DNA of 64,000 nucleotides from Casuarina equisetifolia (taxonomy: Eukaryota; Streptophyta; Magnoliopsida; Fagales; Casuarinaceae): the NCBI GenBank assembly GCA_028551475.1, contig CM052361.1, positions 18,293,274 to 18,357,273 of the forward strand. The letters run 5' to 3'. Made by a program: the position numbers and the translations under genes. Positions 1 to 13,052 of this stretch are shown here, one piece after another (positions within the stretch are counted from its first letter, which is position 1; the number at the start of each line of letters is the position of its first letter). Below the pieces are notes generated by a model. That model saw only the letters and a list, made by a program, of their open reading frames with translations. It had not been told where the DNA came from and did not search any database.

Positions 1-289
1 AGATGACTAAAGTTTATTGAACAAAAAGGGTTTTCTTATCGATATAGAATTTGGCAGTTTACCCTTTTCAAAAGAAAGTGTGGTATGTGTAAATGCGGAT
101 CGAGTGCATAACATACTAGTATTTGTTCTTTCTTCTTTTAGAGTTTCTTTTCAAACTCTATCTAATTTCAAGGGACAATGTTGTGGTTCCTAAAATTGGA
201 ACTATCAATGAATAGCTTATCTAATACATTTGTTCTCTTCTTTTATTTCTCCAAGGCTAAATAGAATAAAATATTATATTTCTTATTTA

Positions 290-625
290 GACGTGTATAA
301 TAAGTCTAACATTACTAAAACATATAGTAAGATTTTTTTATTATATAATAATGTATTTTATTAACTTTTAAATTGAATTTTAAATTACATAATGATCTTC
401 TATAGACTCAGGGTAATTTGAGTTCATGCACTATTCACATAATGTAACATTACAAGTCCAATGATTTGAGCATGTGAAAGGATATATTTAAATGTAGATA
501 ATAAATCTCACATTTTTAAAAAATATATTAAAATTTTATTTATATAATAATAAATTTGTTCAACTCTTAAGTCAGACTTTTAAGTGGAATAATAAATCTT
601 TTAACATAATATTAAAGTTTTAGAT
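290..625. repeat. Diverged AT-rich repeat pair, LTR-end-like
   Basis: Two related AT-rich stretches follow each other, at about 290-405 and 495-620. Each has a 'taagtctaaca'- or 'aaatctcaca'-like start, a run of A/T, then an 'aacttttaa' or 'aactcttaa' segment. The second ends in 'ttttaacataatatt', which resembles the end of a plant LTR followed by a worn tRNA-iMet primer site (TTAACA-TGGTATC). This reading is by eye, and the element family is not identified. Confidence 0.3.
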
Positions 626-1259
626 CCTCTTGAACACTTTATGAACCCTCACTGATTTGAATTTATGGATTACCCATATCATGCGGGTTACATTTTAATG
701 AACCTACTGTCTTTGCTGTCCTTGAGTTATATGGGTAATCCGTATCTTGAGCCTTCTGTCTTCGCTGTCTGTACTTGTGCGCCAATCAATTAACTAGAAG
801 TATGAATTTTATCTGTTCCTTTTCTCATGGCTTATTTTGTGAGGAGAACAAGTCCCCGCCGGATATATCATATCCGGAGTTTGGTTTCTGGCGTTTGGCA
901 CTTTCAGATAAGCAAGATTGCCACTAGAATTTGAACTTTTTGTTTTCGTTTGTCGTCTTACCCTTTCAGATCAATAAAATAACCCTTAATCTTCAACTTG
1001 GCAAGTTGCATCCAAGGCTTCCATCTTCGAGACCTGGAAAGGTGCCATAATACTACGAGGGGATTGGTTTTTGTAGTTTGTCTCATCTGAGGTGTTGTTT
1101 TCGAAATAAATCTATTCAAGAACCACAAAAATCTCAGGAAGTGACCAATTGGGCTCAAGTTGTATGGAGACAACTGCTAATGCACTGGTTGTATTATAAA
1201 CATTGCAGATCTTTCTGTCGAGGGTGTAAACAATTCGTATTCATATTATATCTTTATTC

Positions 1260-1601
1260 TTGAAGTCCCATGATTCTGCAGCATCTTCAACATGCTCTTC
1301 TTTGAGTCGATTTGAAGCAAGAAGTAAGCATTTGCATTTTTACGCAAAGGCCCTGGCGAAAGTTTGGGCAGTATCATTTATTCCTGCGCTTGCTATTCAT
1401 TTTCCGTTGTTGAGAACTGTAGCAATCATCAGAAGGGAAAAAGATAAACTTCGACGTTATGTCGCAGATAAGCTGCCATTTCAAACCCCACAAAAGCTGC
1501 TGAATAACGTGGAGCAATTAGAGCTAACACAAGGAAGGGGCCAGGAGCTAAACATTTATGTGGAAAAGCTGCAGGAACGAGCGACCCGATTGGTCTTCTG
1601 A
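1260..1601 (+). other. Unassigned open frame, 113 codons
   Basis: An open frame of 113 codons ends at a TGA. Its composition is protein-like: mixed charged residues, a hydrophobic stretch around residues 34-53, then a charged helix-like tail. An AG acceptor-like site lies upstream near 1207. I do not recognise the family, and no neighbouring exon could be joined with confidence. It may be a terminal exon, a pseudogene fragment or chance. Confidence 0.2.
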
Positions 1602-2761
1602 GTTGGCTGGATCCCACACTAGAAATTGGTCCTAGTTTCTAACCCATACATGATCTCGCAGAGAACATTGTAGGCTCTTGTTTGCGTACAGTGAACTAGG
1701 CGAGCTTTCCTTTCTGACTCAATACAATAAACTGCTGCTCCGAATATCAACTGGGCAATCAAGTTCAAGTGGGATAATGTCTTAGAATCTCAAGTTTATC
1801 ACATTGAAAAAGCGTTGTATGTGATAAGAGAAGGGAATAGAGAAAAGTTGATAATTAAAAGGCCTTTCCTCGTTGCCAAACTAAACTTGCCTCACATGTT
1901 GGGTGATACAATCATTGTTCTAAAATTAGTGGGTTGTAAAGTTTCACCAAATAGCTTGCTAGACTATAGAGTTTCTTATGCCACATTAGGTGATGTTTAA
2001 CTCAATATAGAATCATAGCATAGGCTATCCCAAATAGAACTGATACAAAACGTTGTCAGGCGTTCAGGAGAACCTTACCTAATCTCCCCAATTCTATGCT
2101 TTACCTTTACTTCAGTCCTTTCTCACTAATCAAATCCCAAGACATATTTCTGATCGAGTATACTAACGGTTGGTTTGCTATGCAAGGGTAAGATAAATAT
2201 TTTTTAAATAAGCCAAAATAGTAATTTTCAGTATTATTTTTCAAATAACATACAAATATGGCTTTGAAAATCTAATTAATAAGAGAAATCTGTGAGTGGT
2301 TTTGAAGCATTAAAGAGCACTTAAATATGTGAAGTCTCATAAAGGAGCTATAACCCTTCAAAGTAGAGAAAGTGTGAATTGCTACTTACTTCATGGGCGT
2401 AAGGATCATTTATCTAAAATCATGCAAATCATCAATACTTTTTGCGCTTATTTGTATGATTGTGGCATGAGTTCCGAAAATCTCCCAGCCAAAGAAAAGC
2501 AACAAAAACTCAACTCTAGACATCTCTTTCTTGTGTAAAAACCTGACTTCCCTCAAAACAAACCTCTTTACTTTCTACAACCTCACTCATATTTCAATTG
2601 TTGTGAAAATAAAGTGATCATGTCAAATCTTGATTTTCTCAATATCGATTACCAATAAACACACACACACACAAAACAATAAACATAAATAAACACTGAA
2701 AATTTTACTTGGCCTAAACAAAATCATTTTTACAGCTATAAATGCAATAATTTATTTATTA

Positions 2762-2832
2762 ACAAGTATGTGACTTAGTTGGTAACTTATGCCATCTGGA
2801 ATTTCGATCCCAGACACCCAACTCCTCCTCCA
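2762..2832 (+). repeat. Possible tRNA-derived SINE head
   Basis: The stretch has an A-box-like segment (gtgacttagttggtaac) and, about 25 bases later, a B-box-like segment (atttcgatcccag). The order and spacing are those of an RNA polymerase III internal promoter. Both boxes are imperfect and no tRNA cloverleaf closes, so a decayed SINE is more likely than a tRNA gene. Confidence 0.35.
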
Positions 2833-5559
2833 CATCTTCATTTTCCTAATTAAAAAATGAAACAATTTATTCTTTATTTAAGATTTTCATAGACATAGAA
2901 CGAGTCAAAAAAAAAATCTTCTTCCTAGTAGTTCTTTCTTTGTGGCCATGAGCAATGGCTAAAGAATTTTAGTTGCCAATAATTCTTGCCCTTAGTAAAG
3001 TAAATCCTTGCCCATCTAAGCATATCAATCTTTCCATACAATTATATGATAAATGCTTAAGAATTACTGCATAGTTTCCAGCAACCACCTATTTTTTACG
3101 CAGAACTCCCTCCTTCTAAAAGGTATGTACAGAATTGAAACCCTTTCCAAAAAATCTCAGAAGGATAGGTGATATACTGTCGAGACCAAGAAGGTTAAAC
3201 TGCGAAGGAACAGCTTCCCAATTGTAGCCTTTCTGCATAAGACAACACTATGCAACTCGGACTTTTTTTTAAACTCTAACTACAGTTCTATCTATCAGAA
3301 TTAAATAATTTTTCTTCTTTACCACTGAGGAGATAAGGTTGAACTCAGGTACCTAACAAACAGTTCTTGCTCTTTACTACATTAAATGGACAAGATATGT
3401 CTCCTAGTACTTTCTCCGAGTCTACAAGTAAAGAAACTACCGCTGAAGATCTCCTTAATGGAAGATCTTTGCTTTCTAACAGCTCCAGTGAATTTGAACT
3501 GTCTCTCGTGTTTCGTATGCTTTAACCTGGAGAAAGCTAGTGTAACTGACACAAAAAAATACTAGCCTAAGTGGGTTGACTGCATTTGAAATCTCGATTT
3601 TTCTCTCATGGAAATTTATTTGTAGAATCAGATTTTATGTAGAGAACCTGCCCCGTATATGTATCTTGCTATGCTAGTTTTCTGTCTAGCGTCTATTTAC
3701 AATTGAGAGAGTTTCGGTTGTTCTCACAAATCTTTACGTGCTTTGTTGACAAACTTTTATAAGAGAAAATTACATTTACCTCTTAAATTATTGTACAATT
3801 TGAAGATAGTCTATAAATTAACTATTTTTATAGACAACAGTTTATGAACATGACTTTGTACGCACATTTTTTATCGAAATACTTAAGTCATCCTTCAACA
3901 AAAGAAACGAAAACTAAAATGAAAAAGAAGAAGTGAAGGTGGGACGATGAACTTTCTAATTAGTTCGAAGAATGACCTGATCACCTTTTAGCTCATCTCT
4001 CTTAAACTCCAACTAAAAACTAAAAGAAAACATTAACACATAAAGATCATTTATCACATTAAATTCTCAAGGGATTCATTAGTGGAATGTTCCAGTGAAA
4101 ATGTTTGCTCCTGCATACCTTTTTATTTTTTAGCACTATGTGTAGATAGCTTGTGAGTTTACAAGAGAGTAAGTCTAACTGTCTCCTTTTATAAACAAGA
4201 ACAATACCATGGCTTGATAGTGGTATATATATTCTTTCCCATCATGGATTTTACTCTTCGACATTCTCCACAACGATGAAGAAAGAGATGGGTTATAAAT
4301 GCTCTACTGCTTTAACATAGTCCAAATACTCTCCCAATTTCAAACCATGTTAAAGTTAAAAGGGATCAGGAGTAACTTGGTAGTATCCATGACTGGTTTG
4401 TTTTCTTATCTGTACCATTGCCTTTTCATCTTTCCTTAATGAAACTTCTTATCCATTGTAACAAGCGGGCTCGTCTTTTTATTAGTCCATTTTTGTGGGT
4501 TTACTTATGTACGCTTATATAAATGGGTTTTAAATTGGATTTTTAAGAGCTGAATATCAGCTAGTTGGTATGAGCTGTAGCTTTATTGTTAGGCTTGTAA
4601 TGAGTTAGTCCTATAAAAGAACTACAAAAATATAGGCGAAGCCCCTAACTCTACCTATATATATAGTACCTAAAAGTAACAAAAATATGATTGGATAGAT
4701 ACGGGGAAGGTCATGAGCTTCCCATAAAGAAATGCTTCAAAATTCTCTTTTCTCATCAAACTAGTGTCCAAGAGGAAGGCTTGAGGAAAAAGCATCTAAC
4801 TTAGATGATCTAATCCTGCCGGATGGATCTTCACAATGAATGCTAAAAAGGATATGATTTCTTGTTGATAATTTTTTAGTCTCTTGTTCTTAGTGTTCTA
4901 AATTCTGACCCTATAAGTTTTGGGTTTTATACTTTTACATTTTAGGGTGCTTTCTCTCTTTTCCTTAGGTGCTTTTAGTTGCGTTGTTGTTATATAAAAA
5001 ATATTTATTCATTATGAAATTATTATACAAACAGAGTGATATATATCTTACTCTTAAACGAATTCCTTAAAAGAATTTAGCTATTCACATGATCTCGTGG
5101 GGATTACTTAAAGCGCTTCCTATAACACCTACCTCATCTCGGTGCTTTAATAACTTGCCCACAACGAGATAGCAACTCATCCGCCTCATCTTTCACGATC
5201 CAACAACCCCCCACCCCACTTGCTTCACCTTCCCCCTTGTACCATCGAAGAGCCACAACCTAAACTCAACCAACCATGGTCCAAGAAGAAAAATTGCACT
5301 GCTCTTAATGTCACTGAACTTCACCACTTTACAGTTGGAAAGGCCTCAAAACGCACTCTACTGGGTAAAGTTCTTTCGTAAAAAGCACTCTAACAAACAG
5401 GCCCTCATGACCACTAGTCAAACTCAAAAACTTTTATGCTCCAAAATTTAGCAAGGAAGGTAACAATGGCATGATGCAGAAAATTTGTAAGGTCCCATTA
5501 TGTTCTTTATCTTGATCCTCTAACTTAGAACTTGGCAACTATCCATACCAAAAAATGAA

Positions 5560-6040
5560 ATTTATAAAGTTAAATAAAATAAGAAATTTTTAATATCTCA
5601 GTTAGTTTTTGAGTTAAGTTTTTATATCTTTTAACATAATATCATAGTTAAATTAACCTTTTCAAATTTATCTCATATGATTTTAAATTCAATAACACTC
5701 CATATGCATAAATTATAAATAAGATGAAAGTCTCATATTAAAAAATAAATTTACAGAAACAAAATTTAAATAAAAAAATTAATCTTTTAATTTTTTATTT
5801 ATCTTTTAACTTGGGTATTAAACCTTTCAAATATTAATATTGTCTACAAAATTAATATAAAAACTAAAAATACAAGCTTCTAGAGAATAAATGTGAAGGT
5901 TTTGATGATTATTGAGATTTCATTTTGCACTTGAGATAACTGTGTCTAGTCTTATAAATAATTAGAATTTATCACCTCTAGCTTGTTAATTTTAAAATAA
6001 GTCTTTCAACTTTTGACATGGTATCATAACATTATCTTAA
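5560..6040. repeat. Decayed LTR-end/primer-site-like sequences
   Basis: Two places, near 5625-5650 and 6010-6035, read like a plant LTR end followed by a primer-binding site: 'cttttaacataatatca' and 'cttttgacatggtatca'. The second keeps TGGTATCA, the start of the usual tRNA-iMet primer site. The flanks are AT-rich and no coding remnant was recognised, so these are probably old fragments of LTR elements. Confidence 0.35.
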
Positions 6041-6564
6041 GTCTTTTGAGCCAATAATCAAAAAGACTTTTTACATGTCCCCCATTATTGGAATTTCTTT
6101 CCACATTAAAAGTGTCTAGCCATATATATGATCTTATTCGCTAGTATTTAACACCTAATTGCAGGTTTTAGGATGAACTTTCAGCCTTTCACAATAAGTA
6201 TAAAACTTCTCATGTTTGTTTAATGAAAGTGCCCAAGTGAAACGTGAAGTAAACTCTGAACAACTAGAATAGTGATTTGATCACAAGAGAGACCAGCTGA
6301 AGAAGCCAAAACAAATAGGGAAGCATCGAGGAGGAGGGAAGCGCAAGTGGACGATGTCCACTCGATCGTGGTGACAGCTTGGGCATGCTTTTCCCGCAAA
6401 AAGTTCAAAGAGGGAAGGAAAAGTAAGATATGATAAGAGCTCTCGAAGGTAGTAAAATCCATTTTTGTACGAATTTCCTTGTGTGCGCTGACGAGACCTA
6501 AGCTAAATGCTTGGACCCCACTGTCCGTACACTCCCATCCCGTTGAAACCCAGCAATGGGGGGA

Positions 6565-7673
6565 CGCTGTAAACTGAGACTCTCGGAGAGAGAGAGAGAG
6601 ATAGAACTCAGAGACCTTAAGGATTCTTTCGCCTGAGGTTAGTGGTTGTATGTGTGCTGTACTTCGCCCACTCCCTCTGTCTGTTTCTCTGTCTCTCTAT
6701 CACTGAACAAATAGAGAGGAGATAAAAGGTAAGCAGAAGCTTCTGAATGAAAAAAGGAAAAGAGATGATTGCTTCTTCAAAACAGTGGATTGTAAAAACT
6801 CAGTTTTTTCTTCTTTAAAAAAGTTTACTGGGCTGTGGGATTTTCACTTGGAGCTTCCCGGTTGAGGTCTAATTCTTTAAATTACAAAGTCTGTTGATTT
6901 TCTAAGTTTCTTCTAAGTTTTTTTTCTTCTGTTTTTTTCCCTTCCTTTAGTCTGTTGTAGAGTTAGATTCTCTTCGTGTAGTGTTGACTGTTGCATTGAT
7001 CTTACCTTCTTCTTTTCTTTTGAAATTTTGACGTCTTTTTTCCCTGCTAAATATTTAATGTGATTCTTCCTCTAGTTTTGACTGTAGTTTTATGGATTCA
7101 TACACCTTGACAGAAATAGTATTTCTCAACTCTTGTTTGCTTGCTAAGAAAGTGATTGAAAGGAAAGAAAAGAAAACAAAAGAAAAACTTCAAAATTTTT
7201 GTAATGGGAAAGATTATGAGAAGCGGGAAGAGAGAGAGAAAGAAGGAGAGGAAATTAAATAATTGGCCTTTTATAGCCCTTTTTTCTGCTCTTGTGTCGA
7301 TTGATAGCAATTTTTCTGGGCAATACAAGTGTGCAAATTTAAAGTTTCAAAGATTTTTTTATAATTTTTTTTCCCGTTTTCTTTTGGTATTTTTTGTTAC
7401 TGAGGTTTATCAGATAAAACACTGTTTTTTATTTGTTACTTTTTTGATTCAGTTAAACGTTCACGGTGTTCTTTTCTGGGATTTTCTTCTTCCAACTTTA
7501 TGATTTTGTTTAACTCTTGTAAATTGTTTCCAGTAAGTTAGGTTAGATTGATGGCGTTAAGCTTATAGAGAGGAAAATGTTGTCTTCCTTTTTTTGTCAT
7601 TAAATAGACAGAAAGGAGTTTAATCATGGTAAATTATGAGAAGTCAACCAGCACCCTGTAAACCAAGTCTACC
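6565..7673 (+). promoter_or_regulatory. Probable 5' leader of the bZIP gene with GA repeat
   Basis: A GA microsatellite at about 6584-6602 is followed by CT- and T-rich DNA typical of plant 5' leaders. A good donor (AAAG|GTAAGC) lies near 6728 and an acceptor (TTTCCAG) near 7533, so a leader intron is plausible. Short upstream ATG frames, for example at 7636, precede the chosen start and could dampen translation. The transcription start is not visible from sequence alone. Confidence 0.4.
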
Positions 7674-10600
7674 ATGTCAAGGCAAGCTCACCTCCCTCCA
7701 CGCTGCCCAACCCAGAAGAAACCAATTGCTGGTCCGGTTCATAACTCTGTCTCTCAACCCTTGCACATCAATGAATCATATACGAGGCACCATAAGTCCT
7801 CCTCCCAAAGCTCCATCCTGGAGGAGCCACCATTATGGCTTGATGACTTACTAAGCGATCCAGACTCCAACTCCAAAGGAATGTGCCTTCGCCGGTCCGT
7901 TAGCGACTCTATCACACTCTTGGATGCTCTTGAAGAGGCGTTTCCCAGTCTGACACTGCGTAATGGTAATGATAACTCAGTTGTCAATGAGACTTGTAAT
8001 GTTTTGGAGTCAGCTTGTACCTATGGTCCCAATTCCCCTCGGAAAAAAGGCAATTTGAGATTTATTGAGAATGCCATGGTCTCAGCCTTGTCAGAATCTG
8101 TATTTGAGGACACTACGCACTGTGTAGATGAGAACCCTCGCATTTCTGCGACTAGTCACTGCGATTGGGGAGGAGATGACTGTAATCCAGTTGGTGATCT
8201 CAACACAGAGAAAAAGGCTGTAAAACGGTCAGAACCTTAACTTATTTGTTAATTTTTTATATTTATTTGCTATTACTGGTAAGATACAAGTTTGCATTTC
8301 TCAGAACTTATTATGATGTGTGCTTTACATTATTAATTTTTAAGTAGGATGTTTGATAAAGGACATAATTTCAGTTAATAGAAGTGTGAGTATCATTTTC
8401 GTAAGCTCTGGTAGGTGCTCTTATTACCAACATCATGATTAAATTTGAGTCCCTGTACATTTTCCTCAAATGCAAGCCATAGCTGCCAATTGATGTACTT
8501 TCTCCACCTTCTTCTTTCCAATTATAAAGGAAAAAATTAGAAATAAAATGATGAAAAATGTTGAGAAAACAGATTACTCTGGGTCTATGGCCTTAATGTG
8601 AGTCCATTTGGAATCAAATTTCTCAATATCATTTCTTTTTATAACTTTGATAGGGAACTTAAATTACAAATAGAGTTTTACAGGTGAAAAGAACAAAAGA
8701 TCCACTTTGTTGTGCCCAATTCATTTTGAACAATATTATCTGAAGCCAGGGAAAGATGGGTTGCATAGGTGACAATGTTGTTGTCATAAACAATGTGCAT
8801 GGAACATATGTATGTGAGGTTATGCATGTGTGGAGTTAGTTCCTTGCATTGAAATGTACATATACATGTCTATTTGTGCATCTGCCAGATAGAGTTTACT
8901 TTTATGAACAGGTTTGTTGGCAAATATAGTTGGACCATCAAGGATTGCCCTTCCTGCTGGTTTGAATTGGTTACTGAAGACAGAGGAGTGAGGGTCAAAA
9001 CAAGGACGCAGAAACCAGTTTGTTAGTTGCTAATGTAGAAGATGTAGCTAATTCATGGAATTGTATTCTTATGTAAAAAGAGTCTTTTGTATTTACATTG
9101 CTGATGGGGAGCTTTTGAAATTTTGTAGAAGAACTGGAGGCTTTCTTGATCAAATGTGCAAAAAATTGTCACCTAAATATTGAAGTGTTCTTCAGTGTTG
9201 TCAATCAAGAATTATCATAAGTAGCTTCGGGAAGTTCAGGGGAAAGTTAGTTCTGTAGTTAATCAACCCCTGTCATTTATGTAATGAAATTACAAGCATG
9301 TCATCCCTAAATTCCGTTCGAGCTGAGCTTTATTCTTTCCCTTGATGAAGTGCATATGGATAGGTTAACGAAGGATCAAAGAATTGGAATGTCAATCCAG
9401 GGAGAATAGCATCAGACTTAATTTGAGTTGGTAGAGAGTCAGTACATAGTCGTATCATAGTGATGTGCTGTTGGGCTTCAAACTTTGGATGACATCTAAT
9501 AGATGAGGTTATCTGTGGAAAAGAATGTGGAAGGTCAAGCGCTGGTCATGCTATATTATATCCCACATCATATTCACACATTTTCTCTATAGTATTCGTC
9601 TAATTCTGATGGCTAAATGTGTAATTACTGATATTCAAGCTCCTGGGTGTTTTTATACACACCCATTTGAATCTGATTATGTATCTATTCCTTTACTAAA
9701 ATTGACTGATTTGGTGACTTCTTACATTCTTACAGGCACTCTGGGCAGCGATCTAGGGTTCGTAAACTCCAGTATATTACTGAACTGGAAAGAACTGTTG
9801 ATGTTTTGCAGGTAAATTTTGAGGAAACTAAAATGAGATGATATGGATCTGTCTTCTATTTCATTGAAGATGCTCAGATCTGTCTTCGTTGAGATTGCAT
9901 GTCTATCCAAACAGTAAATATTTATGTCAGCAAGATTATCTAAACTTAGGGGAGAAATTATTCTGCATGGGGTAGGATATATACTCTTTTTCTTTTTCTC
10001 TTTTTCTAGTCAAAACTGAAAGGAAAAAGAAAATCCTGAATCTGCTTTAAGCATCATATGTAGGTGGGTCCAGAAAGTAGAAATCAGATATTTATACCTG
10101 GTGTACCTCTTCCATATCCTTTGTTATTACTCCATTCATCTCTATTGGGGATTACTATCCCTAATGCTTTGGCCAGATCCATAATTTGGAGTATATTCAC
10201 CACTTCTAAAGCTTGTGGCATAATTGCAGCAATATGTCAATCGATTCACTACATAGATTGATTTTCTGTTTCTGGTCCTTCTAACTCATATGATTCTAGC
10301 ATGTATTTTCTACTGCCATATGCATTTTTAATGAAATCTTCATGGAAGCTATTGGAATTGAATAGGTTTTTTCACATTGTGCAGAATCTGGAGTCAGGGT
10401 TGTCTGTCAGAGTTGCTGCACTTCTTGAGCAACATGTTTCTTTGTCCATGGAAAATAGCAAATTAAAGCAACAGATGGCCAGACTGCAGCAAGAAAAATT
10501 AATGATGGATCGTAAGTTGTATCCTTTTATGGTATAACTAAGAGATAGTTTTTCAAGAGTCCAAATTTGTTTACCCTAGATTATTTTGAAAGCTTATGAG

Positions 10601-13052
10601 ACTACTTACGTCAAATAATCATATGAAACCAAGGCCATAGCAGCATTATTCATATGTTAGTGGAAAAACTAAATTTGTCATTAAAGATTATCTGAGAAGT
10701 TATTTTCCTGAAGTAGAGTGCCAAAATTTGAGAAGTGTTTGAAAGAATTCCTAAAAAAATCATATGTTGATTTATGTGATAATGCTAGCTCCAGATAAGT
10801 GGGAAAAGTGGCTTCAAGTAACTACAATCTAAACTGTAGTTTGTTTTACCATGAAAAACTCAGAAACAAATTTTTTGTGTTGATAATAAAACCGCATGAA
10901 ATAGAACGGGCCTTCATCAACCATTAGGCCAACCACTCAGTCCTTTTGGCAAGATGTCACTCATGTTGAGTTTTCACATAACAGACTATTTAACCGTTGA
11001 TAAGAACTCCAAGAGGCTTTTTGATAAATTTGGATTGCAGAAATTAATTCTTTGGGAACATTGAACTCAATCACATATGTGTTACCAGCGATGGTAGTCA
11101 AGGACTTAATTCCTTCACAATGTTAAGGAATCTTTTTATGACTTACGATTGAACTTTTAAATATATGAAACAATCAAATATTTGAACAAATTATCTTCCA
11201 CAATATGTTGTTTTCCAAGTGACAACTTAATTGGATAAACCCATTGCTTACATCTAAATCTTCTAGAACAAAAATCTGTTGATGCAAGTTATATGGAAAA
11301 GGTGGGGTTTATGTTAAATCTTTGAAACTTCATTTGCTTAGTTTTGTCCCTAGGCATGGTTTTCAGGTGATCCTTAATCTCGAATTTTATTTGCATGTAA
11401 CATTGGTCCACCTCTTGGCTAATTTTGATGTGCTAGGAAACTCTTCCAAGATGAAGAAGAATGACATGTGACTGGTGGGATAGAAGTTACTAGTTCTAGT
11501 TGGAATTTCTGGCCTTAATGAAGCAGTCTTAACACCTATTTTAATTATGTGGGCTTATATGCGTGAAGTGGTTATGCCAATTCTGCAGTGTGATATTAGG
11601 TTATTGGATGGGAGTTTTAGCGAGGCATGAATGTGAAATGGTTTGCTAGATGTTACCACTTTCTTATTTGGTGTCTAGGAAAGAGCAAAATGACTCTCTT
11701 GCACTAACTAAGACCAAGAAAATTTTGTAATGGAGTTGGAATTGTTGTTTACAACTCAGTTGGTTCCCCCCAGCTAGTTGTTTTCTCTTTTCTTTATACT
11801 TTTAGGTTTTCTAACCCTATGATCTTAGGATTTGTGCTTCTCCTGTATTTTATTTGTACAAGTTTATTATTTTTTTAAAAGGGAATTTTATGAGACTAAA
11901 AAACATCTATACCTATGTTTACCAAAAGGGAAGGAACAAAAATGCAAATTGATGTGAATATTTAGTTTCTAATAGGAATTTTGTCAGCTAAAGAAGATAG
12001 TATGATATATATTCTAATGACATGAGACTGGAACAGAAAGATATTGGTGTTGTTGTCGAAGCAATTTAGGAAAAGCTTAGCTAGAACTAGGAATGGCATC
12101 TGAAATGTGTTGAAATTTCACCTTTTCAACTTGCAATCCAACGGGATCTGAAGCAAGATGATGGTATTAAAACAAAGCCAATGCCTCAGATGATGCCAAG
12201 CTGACGTCATCAGCTGCTGGCTTGGTGTCAGGTTGGCTGCATGCCTGCAGAGGTGCGAGAGCTCACGCTCTCAGCCTTCATCAGTTATGGCAGCCACTAG
12301 CTCTTGGAACGTTATATCCCATACCCCTACCACCAAATATAGCCGTAGACCCTTGTCATTGGATCTAGTGGGGACTGGATCCAGATTTTCCATCCCAAAT
12401 AGATAAGGCACTCGTTCCACAACTTGTCAACCACCACCACACCATGGCCAAAGACCCAACAACCCAAAGCACAAAAACTTCATAAGATCAAGATACACCT
12501 GCACCAAATACTGCTACTTACAACATTGAAAACATAAGAAAGTGGGGCTGGGGGTTAAATATGTTAGAAGCATCATGCTTTTTGGTGTCTGCATATGAAG
12601 ACAGAGTTGAGTCGAAAACCTAAATAAATACCTATTACTTGCTGTAGGAAAGAAAAGAACTATTTTGGATCCCTCAGCGGACATGTATTGGTAAGTCAGA
12701 ATCTATAGGAGGGTTGACAACCTTAAAGCCAGGCCACGATTAGCAACATCCAATTTGAACAAGTTAGTAGTTCTCAATAAAAGAAGATAGCATGAGAAAC
12801 TCAGTGCAGTTAACTTAAGGATATAGTAGCTGCTTGTAAGCTTGAATCTGATTTGCAATACAGATGCTAACAGTGGTATATACTTGGTCACTTATTGTGG
12901 AGTTGGCATCATATTTAACCAAAAGTTATGACATCGCATTAGCTGTAAAATCTTATGTGGACTCTTCTTTTGCTACAGGTGAATATCTGTCACTGAAGAA
13001 GCAACTAGAGAGATTGAAACTGTCCTATAAAATCCCGAAACAGCAAGGTTAG
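7674..13052 (+). CDS. Atypical bZIP transcription factor (At1g58110/At1g35490/At4g06598-like)
   Basis: Four coding exons join in phase: 7674-8227, 9736-9811, 10385-10511 and 12979-13052, giving 276 residues. The N-terminal part is serine-rich and carries an [14 protein letters not shown] motif (about residues 49-62) seen in this plant bZIP group. The basic region spans exons 1-2 and reads [15 protein letters not shown]. The zipper has leucines at 202, 209, 216, 223, 230, 237 and 244 with no proline, so dimerisation should be intact. The nearly invariant Asn of the basic region (N-x7-R) is Lys184 here; Arg192 is kept. DNA contact may therefore differ from G-box or C-box bZIPs. It should act in the nucleus. 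The start was chosen as the first ATG in the long frame. Intron 3 is large (2.47 kb). The family call is firm; the closest Arabidopsis relative is from memory. Confidence 0.88.
12202..12209. promoter_or_regulatory. Palindromic TGACGTCA site in bZIP intron 3
   Basis: A perfect CRE/C-box type bZIP site sits inside a longer imperfect inverted repeat (agctga...tcagct) in intron 3 of the bZIP gene. The surrounding 12120-12480 is richer in GC than the rest of the intron. Any regulatory role is inference. Confidence 0.25.

Larger units (their letters stand above)
1..6560. other. AT-rich intergenic region with decayed repeats
   Basis: No recognisable gene was found over about 6.5 kb. The stretch is AT-rich, with many short frames broken by stops. 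It holds remnants that look like ends of LTR elements, a possible SINE head and one unassigned frame, all listed separately. Nothing else of note was seen between them. Confidence 0.6.

Noticed and set aside
2762-2832. A functional tRNA gene
   Set aside because: The acceptor stem and anticodon arm do not close; only A- and B-box-like motifs are present.
6220-6462. 80-codon minus-strand frame before the bZIP gene
   Set aside because: It has a leucine/serine-rich, low-information composition and sits in the likely promoter. No exon borders or family match.
7636-7854. 72-codon frame overlapping the bZIP start
   Set aside because: It is out of phase with the conserved bZIP exon and has no domain. 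At most it is an upstream open reading frame.
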